Below, piece by piece: positions 8,176-16,541 of a stretch of DNA of 64,000 nt. The stretch is from Actinomycetota bacterium. GTDB taxonomy: Bacteria; Actinomycetota; Thermoleophilia; Solirubrobacterales; Solirubrobacteraceae. Every line of letters starts with the position of its first letter. Position 1 is the first letter of the stretch. The notes under the pieces are model-generated. The model had not been told where the DNA came from. It saw only the letters and a list, made by a program, of their open reading frames with translations, and made no database searches. Both the position numbers and the translations under genes were made by a program. The DNA lies in assembly GCA_009699865.1 (NCBI GenBank), contig WLNJ01000002.1, forward strand, positions 47,385-111,384, given 5' to 3'.

Positions 8176-9410
8176 CCGTAAGTTATTTTGAGTCCCAGTA
8201 GCGTTTCGACACTGACAACGCGATACCCCCTGCGCGAGAGGGTGGAAAGGATCGTGTCGGCGGCTGCGACGCTCTGTGACCGGTCGCCACCACCATCATG
8301 CATCAGAATGATCGACCCGGGGCGAACTTGCGCCAGTACTCGGCTCGCAATCGCACCCGATCCCGGTCGTGCCCAGTCCGTTGGGTCTACATCCCACTGG
8401 ATCGTGAGCATCGACTGGGCTCTCGCAATCCCCACTAGAGAACTGGAAATTGCCCCATACGGAGCGCGGAACAGACACGGAGTAAAGCCGACCTGCGAGG
8501 TAATCCGGGCCTTAGTCCGCCTCAGCTCAGATGATGCAAATGTACCCCCACCCGACAACACTGGATGGGACCAGGAGTGGTCGCCGATCATGTGGCCCTG
8601 GGCAAGGATCTGCTTCTGAACTGCCGAGCGCCCCGACATTTGGTTCCCGACCTCAAAGAAGGTTGCATGGGCGCCGTGGCGCTTCAGGGTCGCGAGCATC
8701 CCCGCCGTGTAGGGCGATGGCCCATCGTCAAAAGAGATTGCTACGACTCGGTGGGCGCGGCTTGAGTTCGACCTGACCGACGCACCTTTCGCAACGCACC
8801 CTGATGGGACCGCTTTGACATAACGGGCAGACGCAGGGCTCGCGGGAAGACGGTCTGAACACCCCGGCACCGTGCAACCGGCGGAGTCAACCCACGCACT
8901 GGACGCCTGCCAGCGGAACTTGCCGATCCCGAGCCCGGCCCCGGTCGCCGGGACTGTGGCAACAAGCCTGTTCGAAGCGGGCCTGCTGATCGAAACACCT
9001 GGAAGCACCTTCGGTCCTGAGGGATCTCCGGCCCCGTTGAGGTCCTCCTTCACGATCCTCGGCTTTCCGTCAACGGCCTTGACGCAAAGCCTGCGCACCG
9101 CGACCCCAGTTCCAGGCCTAAACAGCTCCACACAGAGTGACCGACCATCCAAAGCGGAGATACTCGCTGCAGAGATCGTGCCTGAGGTCCGCAGTGACAG
9201 AACGACATTGAGCCCCTTCTGAGTCAGCGTCGCAGCCCGGAGATCAAGCGGCCACTGGGGCCCTGTCGGAGCATTCGCGGCACTACCGTCGCGAGTGCGA
9301 TCGGTTGAAGCAGCGGCTGGGGCAGCCAGCGAAACCCCGCACGCCAACAGCAGAGCGGCCGAGCCTAAGCCTCTGGCGGTGAGTTGCTTGCGGTTGAAAG
9401 TGTTGCTCAT
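8172..9410 (-). CDS. Secreted polysaccharide deacetylase (NodB homology, CE4)
   Basis: A 412-residue exported CE4 esterase, expected to remove N- or O-acetyl groups from peptidoglycan, chitin-like or other wall polysaccharides. Signal peptide (GSAALLLACGVSLAAPAAAS) precedes an N-terminal accessory region with repeated Cys (LCVEL, LCVKA, CTVPGC) and the NodB domain in the second half. CE4 motifs are complete: ISFDDGPSPYT (catalytic base and metal Asp), HMIGDHSWSH (metal His), FRAPYGA, WDVDPTDW and IILMHDGG. The ATG at 9410 follows GGAGGG at good spacing, which rules out a longer in-frame start. It is followed with a 4 bp overlap by the 3D-domain gene. Confidence 0.92.
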   Translation of the reverse strand: MSNTFNRKQLTARGLGSAALLLACGVSLAAPAAASTDRTRDGSAANAPTGPQWPLDLRAATLTQKGLNVVLSLRTSGTISAASISALDGRSLCVELFRPGTGVAVRRLCVKAVDGKPRIVKEDLNGAGDPSGPKVLPGVSISRPASNRLVATVPATGAGLGIGKFRWQASSAWVDSAGCTVPGCSDRLPASPASARYVKAVPSGCVAKGASVRSNSSRAHRVVAISFDDGPSPYTAGMLATLKRHGAHATFFEVGNQMSGRSAVQKQILAQGHMIGDHSWSHPVLSGGGTFASSELRRTKARITSQVGFTPCLFRAPYGAISSSLVGIARAQSMLTIQWDVDPTDWARPGSGAIASRVLAQVRPGSIILMHDGGGDRSQSVAAADTILSTLSRRGYRVVSVETLLGLKITYG

Positions 9411-9458
9411 CGGAAGTTCCCTCCAAGCGTAGTGCGGGGCCACCCCGGAAACGGAACT

Positions 9459-9483
9459 GGGACGGGGCAACGCGCCCCGTCCC
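9459..9483 (-). terminator. Intrinsic terminator after the acyl-CoA dehydrogenase gene
   Basis: A perfect 10 bp inverted repeat, gggacggggc / gccccgtccc, with a 5 nt loop, lies 15 nt past the stop of the acyl-CoA dehydrogenase gene. On the minus strand it is followed by a moderately T-rich tract (AGTTCCGTTTCC). It separates that gene from the downstream deacetylase, whose own ribosome site lies just beyond. Confidence 0.8.
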
Positions 9484-9497
9484 TTCAATCCGTCTGC

Positions 9498-10763
9498 CTA
9501 GCGGAGGCGCATGCCACTGATGGCACGCGAGATAACAACCCGCTGAATCTCTGAGGTTCCCTCGAAGATCATGTAGATCTTGGCATCGCGATGCCAACGC
9601 TCGACTGGGTACTCGCGGGTGTAACCGTTGCCACCGAGAATCTGGATGGCACGCTCAGTTGCCTTGACGGCCACCTCTCCAGCCTTTGCCTTGCTCATTG
9701 AGCCCTCGGCGCGCTTGAACTCAACACCGGTGCGACCCATCCAAGCTGCACGCCAAACCAGGAGGCGTGCGGCGTCAATCTCCATCGCCATGTCGGCGAG
9801 GTCGAATGCGATGGACTGGTTGTCGATGATTGGGCGACCGAACTGCTCGCGTGTCTTGGCGTACTCAAGGGAGTACTCGTAGGCTGCGCGGGCGATACCG
9901 AGGGCCTGAGCACCAACGGTCGGACGGGTTGCCTCGAAGGTCTGCATCGAGGCCTGCCCCTTGCTCTTCTTGCCCTCGCGAACTCGGGCAAGTCGCTCAT
10001 CGAGCTTCTCCTTGCCACCAAGGAGGCAGTCACCTGGGATCCGGCAGTCGTCAAGGTGAACATCCGCCGTGTGTGAAGCGCGAATGCCGTGCTTCTTGAC
10101 CTTGGCACCCTGCTCGCAGCCCTTGGTTCCCGGAGGAATGATGAACGCTGCGTGGCCACGTGAGCCGAGCTCCTTGTCAACCGTCGCGGTCACGACGTGA
10201 ACATTGGCGATACCACCGTTTGTGGCCCATGACTTCTGCCCGTTGAGGATCCACTCGTTCGTGGCCTCGTCGTACTTGGCAGTCGTGCGCTGAGCTGACA
10301 CGTCTGAACCTGCCTCTGGCTCGGAAGCACAGAAGGCCGCGATCTTGACGTCGTCTGCCGTGCCGTAGCACTGCGGGATCCATTCGCCGATCTGCTCGCC
10401 GGTGCCCTGCCCGACAATCGCGGCAACGGCAAGGCCGGTGCCCATGATTGACATCCCGATGCCAGCGTCGCCCCAGAAGAGCTCCTCGTTGACAATCGGA
10501 AGGGAGAGGCCTGTCTCGTCACCGAAGAACTGTGCCATGGCGTCAAAGCCGTACAGGCCGATCTTGGCTGCTTCCTGGACGATTTCCCATGGGAACTCTT
10601 CGCGCTCATCCCATTCGTGGGCTGCGGGGCGCATTACGCCCTCGGCAAAGCCGTGGACCCAATCCTTGACTTCCTTCTGCTCGTCGCTGAGTTCGAGCGA
10701 AAACTTGACTGGAGCCGGTGCTGGAGTCTCGTCGGCTGTTGGTTCAGGTGCTGTCGTTGCCAT
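9498..10763 (-). CDS. Acyl-CoA dehydrogenase
   Basis: FAD-dependent acyl-CoA dehydrogenase of 421 residues catalysing alpha,beta-desaturation of an acyl-CoA in fatty-acid or branched-chain degradation. An Ala/Pro-rich N-terminal tail of about 20 residues precedes the fold. Visible: CASEPEAGSDVSAQRTTA (FAD/substrate-binding motif), AFIIPPGTKG, the GHAAF segment, QFGRPIIDNQSIAFDLADM, and the C-terminal IQILGGNGYTREYPVERWHRDAK followed by IFEGTSEIQ, whose Glu is the usual catalytic base. All key elements are present. It is a single-gene unit: palindromes lie in the promoter region upstream and a strong terminator lies downstream. Chain-length preference cannot be read from sequence. Confidence 0.94.
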   Translation of the reverse strand: MATTAPEPTADETPAPAPVKFSLELSDEQKEVKDWVHGFAEGVMRPAAHEWDEREEFPWEIVQEAAKIGLYGFDAMAQFFGDETGLSLPIVNEELFWGDAGIGMSIMGTGLAVAAIVGQGTGEQIGEWIPQCYGTADDVKIAAFCASEPEAGSDVSAQRTTAKYDEATNEWILNGQKSWATNGGIANVHVVTATVDKELGSRGHAAFIIPPGTKGCEQGAKVKKHGIRASHTADVHLDDCRIPGDCLLGGKEKLDERLARVREGKKSKGQASMQTFEATRPTVGAQALGIARAAYEYSLEYAKTREQFGRPIIDNQSIAFDLADMAMEIDAARLLVWRAAWMGRTGVEFKRAEGSMSKAKAGEVAVKATERAIQILGGNGYTREYPVERWHRDAKIYMIFEGTSEIQRVVISRAISGMRLR

Positions 10764-10777
10764 GGTGCGGTGATCCC

Positions 10778-10824
10778 TTTCAGTCTGAAAACTGGTCGTT
10801 CGCGAACATTGACTCGCGAGTCAA
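10778..10824. promoter_or_regulatory. Cluster of three palindromes upstream of the acyl-CoA dehydrogenase (putative TetR-type operator)
   Basis: Three perfect palindromes stand in a row 15-61 nt upstream of the acyl-CoA dehydrogenase start: tttcagtctgaaa (10778-10790), gttcgcgaac (10798-10807) and ttgactcgcgagtcaa (10809-10824). The 16 bp one has the size and form of TetR-family operators, and contains a TTGACT that could serve as a -35 element. Acyl-CoA dehydrogenase genes are often under TetR-type, acyl-CoA-responsive repressors. Binding by such a protein here is inference. Confidence 0.6.
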
Positions 10825-10900
10825 CGGAATGCTACACCGCGTCACGACGGGATGACGCAGTGGCACAACCGACCACCACTACGCCATCAGGAGAGCCTCG

Positions 10901-11761
10901 CTATACAGCCGGACCGTCAGGCCCGAAATCGCCCCATCCGTCAACGAATACATCGAGGATCAACTCGCCACCTGGAGCCGCGCGGTAGCCGGAGAGGTCG
11001 GTAATCCCTGCCTCTGCGAGAACCTCGTCGTCAATGAATGTGTTGCCGGTACAGGAGGCAGGATCGCGGGCAAGGATCACAGCAGCGGAGTCCGCGATGA
11101 TCCCCGGCGTCCGAGTGCGACTCATCGCTTCATCCCCACCGAGGAGATTCTGGACTGCTGCGGTCGCGATGATCGTGCGAGGCCAGAGGCAGTTGGCTGC
11201 CACGCCGTTGACTGCCTCTGTTGCGCCGAACCCCAGAGTCAGCATCGACATGCCGAACTTCGAGAGCGTGTACGGGGCATGGGTGGCCAGCCATTTCGGG
11301 TCTGAGTCCAGTGGCGGGCTCAAGGAAAGGATGTGCGCGCGATCTGAGTTGCGCAGGTGGGGAAGACACGCCTGAGTGACGGCAAATGCGCCCCGGGCGT
11401 TGATGTTGAGCATCAGGTCAAAGCGCTTGATTGGAAGGTCCCCCGGCGCTGAGAGGTTGATTGCCGAGGCATTGTTGATGCAGATGTCAATCCCGCCGAA
11501 CTGGGCGACCGTCTTCTCTACCGCTGAGGTAACTGAGTCCTCGTCGCGGATGTCCCCAAGGATGGGAAGAGCGTTGCCACCAGCAGCTTCGATTGCGGCT
11601 GCTGCAGTGTGGATCGTGCCTGGGAGTCGGGGATCAGGAGTATCTGTCTTGGCTACGAAGGCAACATTGGCCCCCTCGGATGCAAGCTTCTCAGCGATCG
11701 CAAGGCCGATCCCTCTGCTGCCGCCCGACATAAAGACTGTTCTGCCCTCAAATTCGCCCAC
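10901..11761 (-). CDS. SDR-family oxidoreductase (HSDL2-like)
   Basis: NAD(P)-dependent short-chain dehydrogenase of 286 residues. The Rossmann glycine motif is SGGSRGIG (about 12-19), the NNAS structural motif follows, and the active site reads SLSPP (Ser) and YTLSK (Tyr/Lys). The TDTPDPRLPGTIHTAAAAIEAAGG segment and the extended C-terminus resemble the hydroxysteroid-dehydrogenase-like 2 branch, which acts in fatty-acid or sterol metabolism. It is transcribed toward the acyl-CoA dehydrogenase gene, 137 bp ahead of it, consistent with a lipid-oxidation neighbourhood, but the palindrome cluster between them suggests separate control. Substrate is not determined. Confidence 0.9.
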   Translation of the reverse strand: MGEFEGRTVFMSGGSRGIGLAIAEKLASEGANVAFVAKTDTPDPRLPGTIHTAAAAIEAAGGNALPILGDIRDEDSVTSAVEKTVAQFGGIDICINNASAINLSAPGDLPIKRFDLMLNINARGAFAVTQACLPHLRNSDRAHILSLSPPLDSDPKWLATHAPYTLSKFGMSMLTLGFGATEAVNGVAANCLWPRTIIATAAVQNLLGGDEAMSRTRTPGIIADSAAVILARDPASCTGNTFIDDEVLAEAGITDLSGYRAAPGGELILDVFVDGWGDFGPDGPAV

Positions 11762-11848
11762 GATTCCATCCTCCGGTCTCTGTATTCAACGCGGCATTCC
11801 GCGACTCGCCGAGCATACGCTGGCCGCCACTCCCCCCGCCTCCAGCCT

Positions 11849-11869
11849 TTGCTAACCTTGCGTAAGCAA
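11849..11869. promoter_or_regulatory. Inverted repeat abutting the VOC gene start codon
   Basis: ttgctaac - cttgc - gtaagcaa is an 8+8 bp inverted repeat with one mismatch pair, ending on the A of the VOC ATG. There is no Shine-Dalgarno sequence, so the mRNA may be leaderless and the repeat may be an operator over the promoter. The position between the divergent SDR and VOC genes supports a regulatory role. Low certainty. Confidence 0.35.
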
Positions 11870-12363
11870 TGCCCCCTCTCGACCCGAGAACAACCATCGG
11901 ACACCTCCACCTCAAGGTGTCCGACCTCGACAGGGCTATTGCCTTCTACGGGGGCGTACTCGGATTTGAGCTCACACAACGACACGGAGATGAGGCCGCG
12001 TTCCTCTCCGCAGGCGGCTACCACCACCACATCGGTCTCAACACATGGGCGAGCCGCGGTGGCAACCCACCGCCCCCAGGAACCACTGGCCTCTTCCACG
12101 CCGCAATCCTCTACCCCGACCGCCCCGCGCTGGCCGACGCTCTGCGTCGACTGTTGAATGCAGGACACCCACTTGAGGGGGCCGCGGACCACGGGGTCAG
12201 CGAAGCGATCTACCTCAGCGACCCAGACGGGAACGGCCTGGAGCTCTACCGAGACCGAGCCGAGTCCCAATGGCCACGCAACACTGACGGCACGCTCGAG
12301 ATGGGAACCCTGCCCCTCGACCTGAACGCCCTGCTCGCCGAAGTACCCAACCAGCCCGCCTGA
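11869..12363 (+). CDS. VOC-superfamily protein (glyoxalase / extradiol dioxygenase fold)
   Basis: A 164-residue protein with two vicinal-oxygen-chelate modules. The metal ligands fit the family: His in GHLHLKVSDLDRAIAFY, His in GLFHAAILYPDR and Glu in DGNGLELYRD. GGYHHHIGLNTW matches the CatE-type catechol-2,3-dioxygenase-like subgroup. It could act as a small dioxygenase, a glyoxalase or a thiol transferase; the family does not allow a closer call. It is divergent from the SDR gene with a 107 bp shared promoter region. The ATG lies at the end of an inverted repeat without a ribosome site, so the transcript may be leaderless. Confidence 0.85.
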   Translation: MPPLDPRTTIGHLHLKVSDLDRAIAFYGGVLGFELTQRHGDEAAFLSAGGYHHHIGLNTWASRGGNPPPPGTTGLFHAAILYPDRPALADALRRLLNAGHPLEGAADHGVSEAIYLSDPDGNGLELYRDRAESQWPRNTDGTLEMGTLPLDLNALLAEVPNQPA

Positions 12364-12390
12364 CCTCCGCAGAAAGGCCATGGCTCATTC

Positions 12391-12407
12391 CTTGACGCCG
12401 CGTCAAG
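12391..12407. promoter_or_regulatory. Palindrome upstream of the GH31 gene
   Basis: cttgacg-ccg-cgtcaag is a perfect 7+7 bp inverted repeat, 79 nt upstream of the GH31 start codon. It has a TTGAC...GTCAA core like the large palindrome upstream of the acyl-CoA dehydrogenase. It could be an operator or a terminator remnant of the VOC gene (no T-run follows). Confidence 0.35.
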
Positions 12408-12485
12408 TCGCGGCGCGCGGCGAGTGTCTATGTGCCAGACTCATCGCCAGATAGGAGTTCCACGCGACTTGGGGGAGGCAGCGTC

Positions 12486-14882
12486 ATGGGATCACGAGGT
12501 AGAGCAGCAGGAGTTGCTGGTTTAGTAGCAGCCGGACTTCTGATGGCAGCGCCCGTCCAGGCATCCACCCCGACGCTCCTCAGCGGAGGTCTCAACACCG
12601 CGACCTCATCCCTCGGGCTCTGGCTCAAGGTTGGAACCAAGACTTACAAGGCCGGTTCGATGGTCAGCTCAACCACCGCCGGCAACGGGACCAAGACGAT
12701 CATCTTCTCTACCTCAGACCCTGCCAAGAGGAAGATCAGCGTCACACTCGGCGCAGCATCCGGTGGGATCCGCGCCCTGTCAGCCGTGTCCACAGGAGGC
12801 CCCGGGGCACCGGACTCCATCGGAATTGACTTCAAGGCCGTCAAGAACGAACGCTGGTTTGGGTTTGGCGAGCGAGCAGACATGGTCTCCCGCGGGGGCA
12901 CGGCCGGTGCCTCAACGGTCGAAAACTACGTGTCCGACGGTCCATGGCAGCCAAATGAGTGGCGTGGAGTCGGTGCGACCCTTCCGCCGGGTGGCTCGCG
13001 CGGCCGAATGGACTCCACCTACTTCCCAGTCCCATGGACGCTCTCCACGAGGGGCTACGGCGTCCTAATCGACCGGAATGACACAAGCCACTTCACGTTC
13101 GGTGGCAAGACGGCCAAGACCTGGTCTGTCGACGTTGCCGGTGGCACACTCGCTCTCCGTGTCTTCGCGGGTGGCACGCCAGCCCAGACCCTTGCGCTCT
13201 ACACCCAGACAACCGGACGACAGCCTGCCGCTGCGGCCCCATGGTATTTCGGGCCCTGGTTCCAAGCCCCCGGCGACCCCGCAACACAGATCGCAACCCT
13301 CAAGTCTGCTGGCTCACCCACATCAGTCTCAATGACGTACAGCCACTACCTGCCCTGCGGGTCGGATCGCGGCAATGAGCAGTCCATGATTAACCGGGCC
13401 AACCTCTGGCACGGCGCGGGGATGGCTGTGACGACCTACTTCAACCCAATGGTCTGCGACACGTACAGCGAAGCCTTCGACCCGGCATCAGCAGCCGGCG
13501 CACTCACAAAGACCAGCTCGGGGACCCCGTATGTCTATCGCTACGTCGCGTCGCAGACTTTCCATGTCGGGCAGTACGACTTCAGCAATCCGCTCGGTGT
13601 CAGCCAGTTCCAAGGCCTCCTGCAGCGCGCGGTAGATCACGGCTACGACGGGTGGATGGAGGACTTCGGCGAGTACACACCGCTCGATTCAGTCGCCTCC
13701 GACGGAACGCCAGCGGGCCAAATGCACAATGTCTACCCACGCCTCTACCACAAGGCTGCCTCCGACTTCGCAGCAACGGTTGAACGTCCACTTGCCCGCT
13801 TCCAGCGGTCCGGCTGGTCCGGGACAGCCCAGTACGCCCAAGTTGTCTGGGGCGGCGACCCAAGCACTGACTGGGGCTTTGACGGCCTCTCCTCAGTAGT
13901 CAAGAACGGCATCGGCATGGGCCTCTCGGGAGTGAGCCTCTGGGGCTCAGACATTGGCGGATACTTCTCGCTCTCAAGCTCGGTTGCACTCCTCTCAGAG
14001 GAACTACTGAAGCGCTGGGTGGAGGTTGGATTCGCCTCCGGAGTGATGCGCAACGAAACCGATGGAGTAACTGCCAGCTACGTTCCACGACCTCAGGTGA
14101 CCGGCACGGCGGTGCTTCCAATCTGGACCAAGTACTCCAAGCTGCGCACGCAGATGTATCCGTACCTTGCCGCGGCGCAGAAGCAGTACGACGCGACCGG
14201 CATGCCGATGATGCGCGCCCTGATGCTCAACTGGCCTAAGGACGCAAAGGCAATCGCCGCCGACGATGAATACCAGTTCGGCCCAGACCTTCTGGTCGCC
14301 CCCGTGCTGGCAGCGGGCGCAACCACCCGTAAGGCCTACCTGCCATCAGGCTCATGGGTTGACCTCTGGCGCTCGGCTCGGATGAACCCATCAACCGGAG
14401 CCTTGGAGCCAACCGGGTCAACTGTCCTCGCGGGCGGCGCCGACCGCACCGTGGCCGCTCCAATCGACCAGATTCCACTGTTTGTCAAGGCCGGGGCTGC
14501 GATCCCACTGATCAGCCCCGACGTGTGGACTCTGAGCAACTACGGCACGGGCGTGGTTCATCTTTCAGACCGCCAAGACCAGCGCCGCATCGTGGCATTC
14601 CCTCGGGGCGCCTGGACCGGCGCACTCGGGCCAGGCGAGACCCTCAGCTCCACTGAGGGAACGAACACATGGGCACTTGCGATTGGTGGCTCAGCCACGC
14701 GCACCTACTCAATCGAAGCAGCCCTGGGGACGCTGAACAAGCCGTTCGTCCCGTGTGTCGTGAAGCTCGGGACTGCCACGCTTCCGACTAGCGCCTGGAG
14801 CTACAACGCCACATCCAAGGTGCTGAAGGTATCCGCGACGACTAGGACCGGAACCGTCACAGCCAAGAGCAGCTGCACCTAG
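12486..14882 (+). CDS. Secreted glycoside hydrolase family 31 (YihQ-like clade)
   Basis: A 798-residue exported alpha-glycosidase. GGGGGAGG lies 7-14 nt before the ATG at 12486, followed by a signal peptide (GVAGLVAAGLLMAAPVQAS), which decides this start. The GH31 catalytic barrel shows the nucleophile in YDGWMEDFGEYTP (Asp about 393) and the acid/base in VVWGGDPSTDW (Asp about 458). The FGEY form and the SDIGGYF and FGPDLLVAPV segments resemble YihQ-type alpha-glycosidases. The QDW-type loop that YihQ uses to bind the sulfonate of sulfoquinovose is not evident (the equivalent area reads SMTYSHYLPCGSD), so substrate may be another alpha-linked sugar. A C-terminal beta domain ends the protein. 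It stands alone, downstream of a palindrome. Confidence 0.92.
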   Translation: MGSRGRAAGVAGLVAAGLLMAAPVQASTPTLLSGGLNTATSSLGLWLKVGTKTYKAGSMVSSTTAGNGTKTIIFSTSDPAKRKISVTLGAASGGIRALSAVSTGGPGAPDSIGIDFKAVKNERWFGFGERADMVSRGGTAGASTVENYVSDGPWQPNEWRGVGATLPPGGSRGRMDSTYFPVPWTLSTRGYGVLIDRNDTSHFTFGGKTAKTWSVDVAGGTLALRVFAGGTPAQTLALYTQTTGRQPAAAAPWYFGPWFQAPGDPATQIATLKSAGSPTSVSMTYSHYLPCGSDRGNEQSMINRANLWHGAGMAVTTYFNPMVCDTYSEAFDPASAAGALTKTSSGTPYVYRYVASQTFHVGQYDFSNPLGVSQFQGLLQRAVDHGYDGWMEDFGEYTPLDSVASDGTPAGQMHNVYPRLYHKAASDFAATVERPLARFQRSGWSGTAQYAQVVWGGDPSTDWGFDGLSSVVKNGIGMGLSGVSLWGSDIGGYFSLSSSVALLSEELLKRWVEVGFASGVMRNETDGVTASYVPRPQVTGTAVLPIWTKYSKLRTQMYPYLAAAQKQYDATGMPMMRALMLNWPKDAKAIAADDEYQFGPDLLVAPVLAAGATTRKAYLPSGSWVDLWRSARMNPSTGALEPTGSTVLAGGADRTVAAPIDQIPLFVKAGAAIPLISPDVWTLSNYGTGVVHLSDRQDQRRIVAFPRGAWTGALGPGETLSSTEGTNTWALAIGGSATRTYSIEAALGTLNKPFVPCVVKLGTATLPTSAWSYNATSKVLKVSATTRTGTVTAKSSCT

Positions 14883-14890
14883 CCAATAGC

Positions 14891-14928
14891 CCAACCTGAC
14901 CTACCACCCTGGCCGTGGGTCAGGCTGG
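14891..14928. terminator. Bidirectional hairpin between convergent GH31 and old-yellow-enzyme genes
   Basis: ccaacctgacc / ggtcaggctgg form an 11 bp stem with one G-U-type mismatch and a 16 nt loop, between the stop codons of the two convergent genes; it includes the last codons of the flavin oxidoreductase. There is no strong T-run, so termination strength is uncertain. Confidence 0.45.
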
Positions 14929-16005
14929 TGCGGTGAGGGTGGGGTAGTCGGTGTACCCCTCTGCTCCACCGCCGTAAAACGTCTTGGCGTCGGACTCGGT
15001 CAACTCAGCACCGAGCCGAATGCGTTCGACAAGATCAGGGTTGGAGATAAAACGGCGTCCGTAGCAGTAGAGATCGGCGCGGCCGTCAGCAAGGAGCTTG
15101 TCGGCCTCCCCCGGATCCCAGTCCGTGAAGAAATTCGAGTTTGCGATCAATGTCCCAGTCCAATGCTCCCGGACAAGGTCCAACCCCGACCACCCTGTGT
15201 CTGGTGGTGATTCCATCGCGTGGACGTATGCAAGGCCCAATTCATTCAGCTGCTCCAGCAGGACGGGGTAAGTATTGAGCGCGTCGGTCTCCGAAATGTC
15301 ATTGACATTTTGACCTGGGCTGATCCGGATTCCAACCCGCTCAGCACCGATCCGCTCGGCCACAAGCTTTGCGGTCTCCACGACAAACCGAACGCGTCCA
15401 TTGACGTCAGTGCCATAGCCGTCGTCCCTGAGGTTTGTCACATCCGAAAGGAACTCGTGGAGCAGATACCCGTTTGCCGAGTGGAGCTCAATGCCGTCAA
15501 AGCCGGCCTCTATCGCGTTGGCCGAAGCAGTCGCGTAATGCTCCTGTACCTCTACAAGCTCGTCGGTCTCCAATGCTCTTGGCATGGGGAGTGGAAGCTT
15601 CTCGCCCTCGATACGCGCGAGGCCTTCTGGCTGAACCGCACTCGGAGCGACAGGAGTCAGGCCCCCGGGAATGATGCGGGGGTGGCTGATTCTGCCCCCG
15701 TGCATGACTTGTACGAAGATCAGCCCTCCGGCCTCATGCACTGCATCGGTAACCAGTCGCCAGCCCTCAATCTGTTCAGGAGTCTCAAGGCCCGGCTGAC
15801 CGGGGTATGACTTTCCCGAGTGATGGGGGAATGCTCCCTCCGCGACGATCAGGCCGGCCGAGGCTCGCTGGGCGTAGTAGTCGGCATTCAGAGGTCCCAT
15901 TACTCCGTCGGCTGAAGCCCGCATGCGAGTCAAGGGAGCCATCACAACGCTGTTTGGCAGCTCCAACTGGCCTACGCGGTTCGGTGCGAGAAGATGATCA
16001 AACAT
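14920..16005 (-). CDS. NADH:flavin oxidoreductase / alkene reductase (old yellow enzyme)
   Basis: FMN-dependent ene-reductase of 361 residues, NemA type. The N-terminal LLAPNRVGQLELPNSVVMAPLTRMRA is the classical OYE opening with the FMN-contacting Thr. FDGIELHSANGYLLHEFLS supplies the substrate-binding His/Asn pair (HSAN) and RVGIRISPG the phosphate contact. Near the C-terminus LYCYGRRFISNPDLVERI is the YGRPFIANPDL-type motif. It reduces activated C=C bonds or nitro compounds, using NAD(P)H, often in electrophile stress. Monocistronic, converging on the GH31 gene. No regulator is adjacent. Confidence 0.93.
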   Translation of the reverse strand: MFDHLLAPNRVGQLELPNSVVMAPLTRMRASADGVMGPLNADYYAQRASAGLIVAEGAFPHHSGKSYPGQPGLETPEQIEGWRLVTDAVHEAGGLIFVQVMHGGRISHPRIIPGGLTPVAPSAVQPEGLARIEGEKLPLPMPRALETDELVEVQEHYATASANAIEAGFDGIELHSANGYLLHEFLSDVTNLRDDGYGTDVNGRVRFVVETAKLVAERIGAERVGIRISPGQNVNDISETDALNTYPVLLEQLNELGLAYVHAMESPPDTGWSGLDLVREHWTGTLIANSNFFTDWDPGEADKLLADGRADLYCYGRRFISNPDLVERIRLGAELTESDAKTFYGGGAEGYTDYPTLTAPA

Positions 16006-16047
16006 TGAGGGGGAACCTAGCGCCCCTGCCCGCTGTGCGCGCGACCC

Positions 16048-16497
16048 TCAGCTGTCGCTGCAGGCCAGGCCGTAGATCTTGCGCGGAACCGGCGATGGCT
16101 GAACGCATACCTTCTCTCGCTGCTGAGGCACCCAGAAGGGACCCTCAGCCTGAAAAACAAAGGTAGTCAGGTAACCGGCTTCCCCACCCGTGCCAGCGAG
16201 GACAACCATCCACCCATCAGCGCAAACGTTCTGACTCATGGCGACCTCCTTGGCGTGAAGCGCGGCCTGCGCGGCCTTAAGCGCCGCGGCGGCCGTGCAC
16301 TTGGCACTGCCGCCTCCGATCAGCTTGGGAGCAGTTGTCGTAGGGACAGTGGTCGTCGCTCCAGAAGCTGAAGCCGATCCGTGGGCTGTCGTCTTGGCCT
16401 CGGGTTGAAGCGATCCAGAAGCCCCCGCCCCAGTTCCGCACGCCGAAAGGAGAACCGCGGCCGCGAGCATGAAGCCAATTGGGTAGCGCTTGAGCAT
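16048..16497 (-). CDS. Putative lipoprotein of unknown function
   Basis: A 149-residue protein with a lipoprotein signal (MLKRYPIGFMLAAAVLLSACG), the lipobox Cys being cut and lipidated by Lsp. A low-complexity Ala/Ser/Thr stretch follows (residues about 25-55). The rest contains four further cysteines (KCTAAAAL, NVCADGW, KVCVQP, LACSDS), likely two disulfides, and a Trp/Gly-rich middle. The ATG at 16497 is preferred to an in-frame start at 16578 because the signal peptide then begins correctly. I do not recognise a domain. It is divergent from the next gene, with 44 bp between the start codons. Confidence 0.78.
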   Translation of the reverse strand: MLKRYPIGFMLAAAVLLSACGTGAGASGSLQPEAKTTAHGSASASGATTTVPTTTAPKLIGGGSAKCTAAAALKAAQAALHAKEVAMSQNVCADGWMVVLAGTGGEAGYLTTFVFQAEGPFWVPQQREKVCVQPSPVPRKIYGLACSDS

Positions 16498-16541
16498 TGA
16501 TCGGCAGGGTACAGGCCCAAACACGGCCCTACAATCCAAGA

